NCBI RefSeq assembly: GCF_900048895.1
Contig: NZ_LT160637.1
Span: forward strand, 1-64,000
DNA length: 64,000 nucleotides
Origin: Neglectibacter timonensis
GTDB lineage: Bacteria > Bacillota > Clostridia > Oscillospirales > Acutalibacteraceae
Direction of reading: 5' to 3'
Position 1 is the first letter of the stretch, and each line of letters begins with the position of its first letter. Under the pieces are notes generated by a model. It made no database searches, was not told the origin of the DNA, and saw only the letters and a list, made by a program, of their open reading frames with translations. Both the position numbers and the translations under genes were made by a program. This document shows positions 59,118 to 64,000 of the stretch, one piece after another.

Positions 59118-59951
59118 ATGACCGTACGGGAAAAGACCGAGAAATTAATTTCTTTTGAAGATTGCTACACGGCGCACCGCATCACCCCCGACACCTGGAT
59201 GGTAAAGACCAAAACCGACGATATGCCGTTCAGCTGCGACTGCTATTTGCTGGAAGGAAGTCATTGGGCCCTGGCCATCGACTCCGGCATGCAGCTGCCG
59301 GATATTGCAGAATATATGTCTCTTCTGACAGACAAGCCCATTCTCGGAGTGCTCAATACCCACAGCCACTTCGATCACACCGGAGGAAACGGCTATTTTG
59401 ATAAGGTATTCCTGCATCCGTTGGCGGAACAGGGGGCAAAAACACCTTTTGGAAACGCCCAGGGCTATAAAACGGATTATGAGGTGACGCCGGTGGAGGA
59501 AGGCTCCTTGCTGGAGCTTGGAGACCGCACTCTGGAAATTTATGAGATCGGCGCTCATGACCTGTCCAGCATCGCAATTTTGGACAGAAGCAGGGGGATT
59601 CTTTTCACCGGGGATGAGGTGGAAAGCGGCTGGTGTAATGTGGGCTCTATGGCCGGCCGGAAGCCGGGACAAACCATTGAGCGCCACTATCAGAACCTTT
59701 TGAAGCTGAAAAAGCTGTATGACGAGGACGCCTTCCAGATGATCTGTCCGGCACACCACGGCGCTCCTCTGAGCAAGGAATCGCTGCTGGATTTCCTGAA
59801 ATGCGACGAGCTCATCCTGGCAGGCGAAGAGGGCTGCCCCAATGTGCCTAAGAAATGCGCTCCCCCTCCCATGCCGCCGGAGGCAAGAGTGATGATCTAC
59901 CGTACTGCCCACATCTGCTACCGAGTGGATGGGATTCGGGACGACGGCTAA
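59118..59951 (+). CDS. Metallo-beta-lactamase-fold hydrolase
   Basis: The 277-residue protein has the MBL metal motif NTHSHFDHTGGN (about 78-89), then HDLSSIAIL, LFTGDEVESG (Asp ligand) and CPAHHGAPLS (His ligand). No further domain allows a subfamily call. AAGGACT directly precedes ATG 59118, where the family N-terminus begins. A plain TATAAT is at about 59086 without a clear -35. Confidence 0.87.
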   Translation: MTVREKTEKLISFEDCYTAHRITPDTWMVKTKTDDMPFSCDCYLLEGSHWALAIDSGMQLPDIAEYMSLLTDKPILGVLNTHSHFDHTGGNGYFDKVFLHPLAEQGAKTPFGNAQGYKTDYEVTPVEEGSLLELGDRTLEIYEIGAHDLSSIAILDRSRGILFTGDEVESGWCNVGSMAGRKPGQTIERHYQNLLKLKKLYDEDAFQMICPAHHGAPLSKESLLDFLKCDELILAGEEGCPNVPKKCAPPPMPPEARVMIYRTAHICYRVDGIRDDG

Positions 59952-59970
59952 GAGAGACAATTGAATACCT

Positions 59971-60020
59971 AAACAGAGAAGTGCACGCTGCAAAAAACAG
60001 CGTGCACTTCTCTGTTTCAG
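59971..60020 (+). terminator. Terminator after the MBL gene
   Basis: A perfect 20-bp stem (59971-59990 with 59998-60017), loop CAAAAAA, ending in CTCTGTTT. From here to the S-layer leader at 60179 I see no gene. Confidence 0.9.
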
Positions 60021-60178
60021 CGCTGTAGTTTTTATGCGGCCAATAACGCGGCATCAGCCGCTTGACTTGCCTGCAGGCTGAACCTGACCTGAGGATCCCG
60101 GCAGAAGTTTTTGGGCTGTGAGAAAACGGGATTTTTTCTCGAACTCCGGTTCACGTGAGGAAAGGGAGAGGCAGTCTG

Positions 60179-60332
60179 GCGCGCAGGAGAATATAGATAA
60201 CTTCAACTCGCGTGGAAAAGAAGCCAAGCGAGAATCTAAAATTTAAGAGGGTTGAAATTATGAAGAAAAGCAAGTTTCTGAAGAAATCACTTGCGACGCT
60301 CCTTGCACTCATGCTCGTCGTCGCAATGATTC
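60179..60332 (+). repeat. S-layer leader repeat of gene C
   Basis: From GCGCGC onward it matches, as far as I could compare by eye, the leader and signal-peptide start of genes A and B, including the sequestered Shine-Dalgarno. The A/B repeat extends 47 bp further upstream; here the homology stops at GCGCGC. With gene B the match continues a little past the signal peptide Pro codon. Confidence 0.9.
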
Positions 60333-63300
60333 CTGTCGGTGCTGCGGCTGTCACGGTTGGGGATGGTACCATCGTCAGCCTGGAGGCAGATGCCGGGGAA
60401 GTGACAGGATCCGGTAAAGCGTATACCGACACGCTGCCTTATACAGCGGAGCCAGACGGGGATGGGTATTCGGACGTTATCGTAGTCGCTTTGGATGCCC
60501 GCAGTGGTTATGACGCCGTTGTCTCCACCGTGGACGGCGAGGAGTTTGTCCTCGCGGAAGATGGCCCGTCAGGCAGTGATCTCTATGGGATTTACGTTGC
60601 CGCAGACACCACGGTCACCTTCTACGCCGTGAAGGCTGATACCTTCAATGGGGCGGATCTGGAAGGCGCGACAAAGAGCGCGGCCTATACCGTAAAGGTC
60701 GTTTCCACCCCCGCCAGCAACGACACTTCCGTGAAGGAAGCGAAAATCGGTGAAATCGAAGGTGTTGTGGACAACACAGCAAAGACCATCACTTTTGTGC
60801 TGCCCTGGAGTGCTACTAGTGAGCAGACTGCTAACGTGGTCATGAACGCGGTTGTCCTGAACCCGGAGACTGGCGAAGAAATTCCTGTTACAGTTAACAA
60901 TATCACCGTTGGCGAAGACAAAACCTTCTCGGCTGTCGCCCAGAGCGGCGCGAGCCAGGTGTACACCATCATCACCTCCTATACCGAGGGCCTGAAGACG
61001 CTGTCCATCGGCGGCGTGGCCGCGGTGCTGGGTACAGATGAGGATGATCCAGATACCTACGAAAAATATGTAGTTACCCTGCCCGCAGGCACCGACCTGG
61101 ACGAAGAGCTTCCCCTGGTGTTCACCACCGGAACAGCGATTTCCAAAGCAGTGTTGGGTGACCTCGGCGAAGTGAAGAGCAGCGACTCCTATACCTTTAC
61201 TAAGGACAAAGAGTATAAGATGGCCCTGACCAACAAGGCTGGAGTAGATCAGCCCGACAGTGAGCAGGCTGAGATCGTGGTAAAGGTTGCCGACAGCAGC
61301 GACACCAAGATCACCGCAGCTGAAGGCGCTGCCGATGGCTACACCGAGACCGGCGTGATCGACGGCAAAAACATTTCCATTGTCATGCCCAAGGGCACCG
61401 ATCTGAAGGATGTAGATGTCACCCTGACTGCCGCTGCCGACTCCACCATCACTGTGGTAGGCATCGATGGTGGAAGCTTTGAGCCTCAGGCAGACCCGAC
61501 CAAGTACATCGGCGACGAAAACTGCGATTTCAGCAAGCCCCTGCAGCTGAAGGTAACCGCTGCCGACGAAACGACGGTGGATTATTACACTCTGAACGTA
61601 ACGGTTGCGGGCGTGGTCAATCAAGACCCTGCCATCACCTCCGCAAAGGTCACCTTTGATGACGACCAGGAAAGTACTGCTTCCATCAAGGATAAGACCA
61701 TTACCTTTACGGTTCCCTATTCCACTCCTGCTGACATTAGTGCAGCAAACCCCGAGTTTACCTGTGCAAAGACTCCTGCAACCAAGGTGGAATCGACTAT
61801 CGCTTGGGACAGCTTGTTCGAAGGAACCCACAGCGTCACGGCAACCTCCGATGCCGGAGACAAGGTGACCTATACGGTCGTCTTTAAGAAGGCCAAGGCC
61901 GAAACAGGCAAGACCCTGAGCAGCCTGTCTGTCACCACAGCGGAGACCGTCAAGGATGTTACAGCTGAGAACACCTATAAGGCTACCATCAGCGGGACTA
62001 AAATTACAGGCACGCTTCCCTACGCGGTATACAGCAATGACGATCAGGAGCTAGTTGCACAGTTCGAGCTTCCCAAGGGTGCAAAGTTCTACAACACCGA
62101 TGAAGCTGGCGATGCAGGCAATATCTTCAACGAGCTAGAAAGCGGTTTTAATGAAGAAACAGAAACCCCCAAAGATAACGCAATCATCGTAGTAGGAGCT
62201 CTGAAGGATGACGCGGATGAAAAAAATCCCTACTATTATGTGGTAGCTGACGAGACTGCCGCAGTTCTAATCGACGAAGCATTAAAAAAAGGCGATGTTG
62301 GGGTTGATGACCTGAAGGCAGCACCCTACAAAGGCCATGTGACCCTGTACACTCTCACCGTGAAGTCTGAAGAAGCCAGCAAAGAGGCTCTTCTGAAGAC
62401 CTTTACCGATGAGAAAAAGAACATCACCTCTTCTGTTTCCGCCACAGCTCTCAAGCTGACTGTACCGGCTTCCTATGATGATGGAAATGCTTTCAAGGTA
62501 ATCTACACCGCTTCTACTGGAGCAACGGTCAAGGCTCTGTATACCGACGGCGAAGTAGAACTTACCGAAGACACCGAGTTTAAGATTATCGACGGTGCAC
62601 TTAATGTTGTTTCGGAAGGTAACAAGCCGGTTACCAAAATTAAGGTAGAGAGCGAAGCTCGGGTTGATAGCGCTCCTTATGCTACTACCCAATACACCGT
62701 TTCCGTAACCGTAAGCGATCCGGAGACAGGCGCACTGATCACCGCCCTGAAGGCAAACAAGACCGCTGCCACAATCAGCGGCAAGAATATCAATGTGACC
62801 ATGCCCTTCGGCACTGATCTCAGCAAGGTTACCATGGATTACACTGCTTCCAAGATGGCAACTGTGGAAATCGATCCGGAAGCCACCGAGGAAGACGAAG
62901 TTGAGTACTACGACCTGACAGATGGCGCAAAGATCACAGTTACTTCTGAAGATGAAGACACCGTCAACGTCTACACGCTGACCGCCAAGGTTGCTGACCA
63001 GTTCAGCGACGTGAAGGAAGGCGCCTGGTACTATGACTATGTGACCGAGGCCGCAGCAGCCGGAATCATCAACGGCAAGGGCAACGGGATCTTTGATCCG
63101 GAAGGCAACATCACCCGCGGTGACTTCGCACTGATGACTGTACGGATGCTGGGCGTCGATGTAAGCGGCTATACCACCGCTCCGTTCTCCGATGTGAAGG
63201 CCAGCGATTATTACATGAAGGCTATTGCCTACTGTGCTGAGAAGGGAATCATCGGCGGCACGGGAGACGGCAAATTTGAGCCTGAAAAGAACATCCTCCG

Positions 63301-63523
63301 CGAGGAGGCCGCTAAGATCATCGCCGTTGCCCTGAACCTCGATGGCACCACAACCGAGAAGTTCAAGGACGACGCGAAGATCAGCAACTGGGCGAAGGGA
63401 TATGTAGATGCCTGCAAGGCTGCCGGAATCTTTGGCGGCGACGAGAAGGGCAACTTCAACCCGAAGAGTCCCATCACCAGAGCCGAGACCGCTAAGATCA
63501 TGGTCGTGGCAATGGGCAAATAA
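60260..63523 (+). CDS. S-layer (SLH-domain) surface protein C
   Basis: The 1087-residue protein has the same signal peptide (to IPVGAAA) and a divergent middle of acidic beta-sandwich modules (about 32-905), for example YTETGVIDGKNISIVMPKGT. Three SLH domains follow (about 914-1087), differing from protein A at only a few residues. In parts, the first 300 residues parallel gene A (ASNDTSVKEAKIGEIEGVVD against ASNDTSIKEVKIGEVKGVVD), so A and C are closer to each other than to B. The start is ATG 60260 with AGAGGG upstream. Confidence 0.88.
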   Translation: MKKSKFLKKSLATLLALMLVVAMIPVGAAAVTVGDGTIVSLEADAGEVTGSGKAYTDTLPYTAEPDGDGYSDVIVVALDARSGYDAVVSTVDGEEFVLAEDGPSGSDLYGIYVAADTTVTFYAVKADTFNGADLEGATKSAAYTVKVVSTPASNDTSVKEAKIGEIEGVVDNTAKTITFVLPWSATSEQTANVVMNAVVLNPETGEEIPVTVNNITVGEDKTFSAVAQSGASQVYTIITSYTEGLKTLSIGGVAAVLGTDEDDPDTYEKYVVTLPAGTDLDEELPLVFTTGTAISKAVLGDLGEVKSSDSYTFTKDKEYKMALTNKAGVDQPDSEQAEIVVKVADSSDTKITAAEGAADGYTETGVIDGKNISIVMPKGTDLKDVDVTLTAAADSTITVVGIDGGSFEPQADPTKYIGDENCDFSKPLQLKVTAADETTVDYYTLNVTVAGVVNQDPAITSAKVTFDDDQESTASIKDKTITFTVPYSTPADISAANPEFTCAKTPATKVESTIAWDSLFEGTHSVTATSDAGDKVTYTVVFKKAKAETGKTLSSLSVTTAETVKDVTAENTYKATISGTKITGTLPYAVYSNDDQELVAQFELPKGAKFYNTDEAGDAGNIFNELESGFNEETETPKDNAIIVVGALKDDADEKNPYYYVVADETAAVLIDEALKKGDVGVDDLKAAPYKGHVTLYTLTVKSEEASKEALLKTFTDEKKNITSSVSATALKLTVPASYDDGNAFKVIYTASTGATVKALYTDGEVELTEDTEFKIIDGALNVVSEGNKPVTKIKVESEARVDSAPYATTQYTVSVTVSDPETGALITALKANKTAATISGKNINVTMPFGTDLSKVTMDYTASKMATVEIDPEATEEDEVEYYDLTDGAKITVTSEDEDTVNVYTLTAKVADQFSDVKEGAWYYDYVTEAAAAGIINGKGNGIFDPEGNITRGDFALMTVRMLGVDVSGYTTAPFSDVKASDYYMKAIAYCAEKGIIGGTGDGKFEPEKNILREEAAKIIAVALNLDGTTTEKFKDDAKISNWAKGYVDACKAAGIFGGDEKGNFNPKSPITRAETAKIMVVAMGK

Positions 63524-63558
63524 GGTTTCAACTCACCTAAATTTTATGATTACCCCAT
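63518..63558 (+). repeat. 41-bp inverted repeat, 3' end of gene C
   Basis: Same sequence as 28593-28633 and inverted at 63826-63866. Confidence 0.9.
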
Positions 63559-63566
63559 GGGCGGGA

Positions 63567-63593
63567 GGGACGGAGCAATCCGTCCCTTTCGTC
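63567..63593 (+). terminator. Terminator of S-layer gene C
   Basis: The GGGACGGA-GCAA-TCCGTCCC hairpin (63567-63586), followed by TTTCGTCTTT. Confidence 0.85.
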
Positions 63594-63790
63594 TTTGGGG
63601 TAATTTTATATTATTTAAGAGGAATGGAATACCTGTTCTATGCCCTTTTCCGTTTATTCGGGCAGCCCTTCCATAGAATAAGATGTAGTTTTCTAGCAGT
63701 CTCACTGCGCATTGTTTCCCATCCCGGTTCTCACAGCAAACCGTGAAACCTGCACTCAACCGAAGTTTTTCCATAACGGAAAGCAAAATA

Positions 63791-63818
63791 GAACAAGGGG
63801 GCGGATTTCTCCGCCCCC
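63791..63818 (-). terminator. Terminator of S-layer gene E
   Basis: On the minus strand the GGGGGCGGA-GAAA-TCCGCCCCC hairpin, followed by TTGTTCT. Confidence 0.85.
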
Positions 63819-63825
63819 TCGCTCT

Positions 63826-63866
63826 ATGGGGTAATCATAAAATTTAGGTGAGTTGAAACCTTATTT
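63826..63866 (-). repeat. 41-bp inverted repeat, 3' end of gene E
   Basis: Inverted partner of 63518-63558, spanning the gene E stop codon. Confidence 0.9.
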
Positions 63867-64000
63867 ATTCATGGAGATAACCATGACTTTCGCTGTCTCA
63901 GCTCTCGTAATCGGATTGCCGGGCAGGAAGTTCCCGTTGTCTCCACCGAAGATACCAGCTTCTTTGCAGGCGTAGACATATCCCTTCGCCCAGTTGCTGA
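63861..64000 (-). CDS. S-layer (SLH-domain) protein E, C-terminal end only
   Basis: The reverse strand encodes the last 45 or so residues of an SLH protein (...NWAKGYVYACKEAGIFGGDN..., ending in VMVISMNK), matching gene B. At the window edge it reads ISNWAKGY, as in A and C, instead of IQNWAKGY as in B, so it is a mosaic. It is convergent to gene C exactly as B is to A. The rest lies beyond base 64000. Confidence 0.85.
   Translation of the reverse strand, partial: SNWAKGYVYACKEAGIFGGDNGNFLPGNPITRAETAKVMVISMNK

Noticed and set aside
1-64000. CRISPR arrays
   Set aside because: The tandem repeats at 19307, 40964 and 44564 are contiguous units of 71, 88 and 122 bp without spacers, and no cas gene is present.

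Overview
The window looks like the chromosome of a GC-rich, spore-forming, Gram-positive anaerobe of the class Clostridia, probably an Oscillospiraceae/Ruminococcaceae-type gut bacterium. Reasons: the Firmicute order rimP-nusA-rnpM-L7Ae-infB-rbfA-nrnA-truB-ribF; sporulation genes (spoVT, a cwlJ-gerQ pair); an oxygen-sensitive 2-hydroxyacyl-CoA dehydratase/activase system; SLH-anchored S-layer proteins; and strong Shine-Dalgarno sites. The genus is inference; no rRNA or tRNA gene was recognised.

Layout. 1-47 is the leader of a minus-strand S-layer gene lying to the left. 0.2-2.4 kb: CPA2-type antiporter and spoVT. 2.5-14.6 kb: housekeeping translation/RNA block (rimP to pnp) with a structured rimP leader and an embedded SagB-type dehydrogenase. 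14.6-19.3 kb: small XRE regulator with a decayed paralogue, GNAT, mnmA, proB-proA, then a 71-bp tandem repeat. 19.5-25.3 kb: three low-complexity small proteins of unknown function, YfcE-type phosphoesterase, phosphoglucomutase, a lipoprotein and a URO-D-like protein. 25.3-32.3 kb: two convergent S-layer genes between 192-bp inverted repeats. 32.3-41.3 kb: an orphan gene, gerQ-cwlJ, Nudix, GH3 glycosidase, GNAT, araB, araR, a thioesterase and an 88-bp tandem repeat. 41.6-47.2 kb: dehydratase activase and partner split by a 122-bp tandem repeat, and degV. 47.3-60 kb: secreted unknowns, a LacI-PfkB fusion/ADP-ribosylglycohydrolase-like/ribokinase operon, nitroreductase, MATE pump, SGNH esterase and an MBL-fold hydrolase. 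60.2-64 kb: a second convergent S-layer pair, cut by the window end.

The most striking element is the S-layer system. Five gene ends are visible (leader at 1; genes at 25482, 32136 and 60260; a tail at 63861). They share leader and signal peptide, differ in the central beta-sandwich repeats, and end in SLH domains joined by nearly identical 337-bp convergent intergenic regions. Inverted and direct repeats at both gene ends give the geometry of an invertible and recombining surface-antigen family. In addition, the Shine-Dalgarno region of each leader is complementary both to an upstream leader segment and to the 3' UTR, which suggests RNA-level control. No recombinase is encoded nearby.

Metabolically, the GH3 enzyme, AraR and L-ribulokinase point to arabinose or arabinoxylan use. 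The LacI-PfkB/ARH/ribokinase operon suggests release and phosphorylation of ribose-like sugars from an N- or O-glycosidic donor. Starts given below were chosen by Shine-Dalgarno spacing and often differ from the longest reading frame. All functions come from reading motifs by eye, without database searches.
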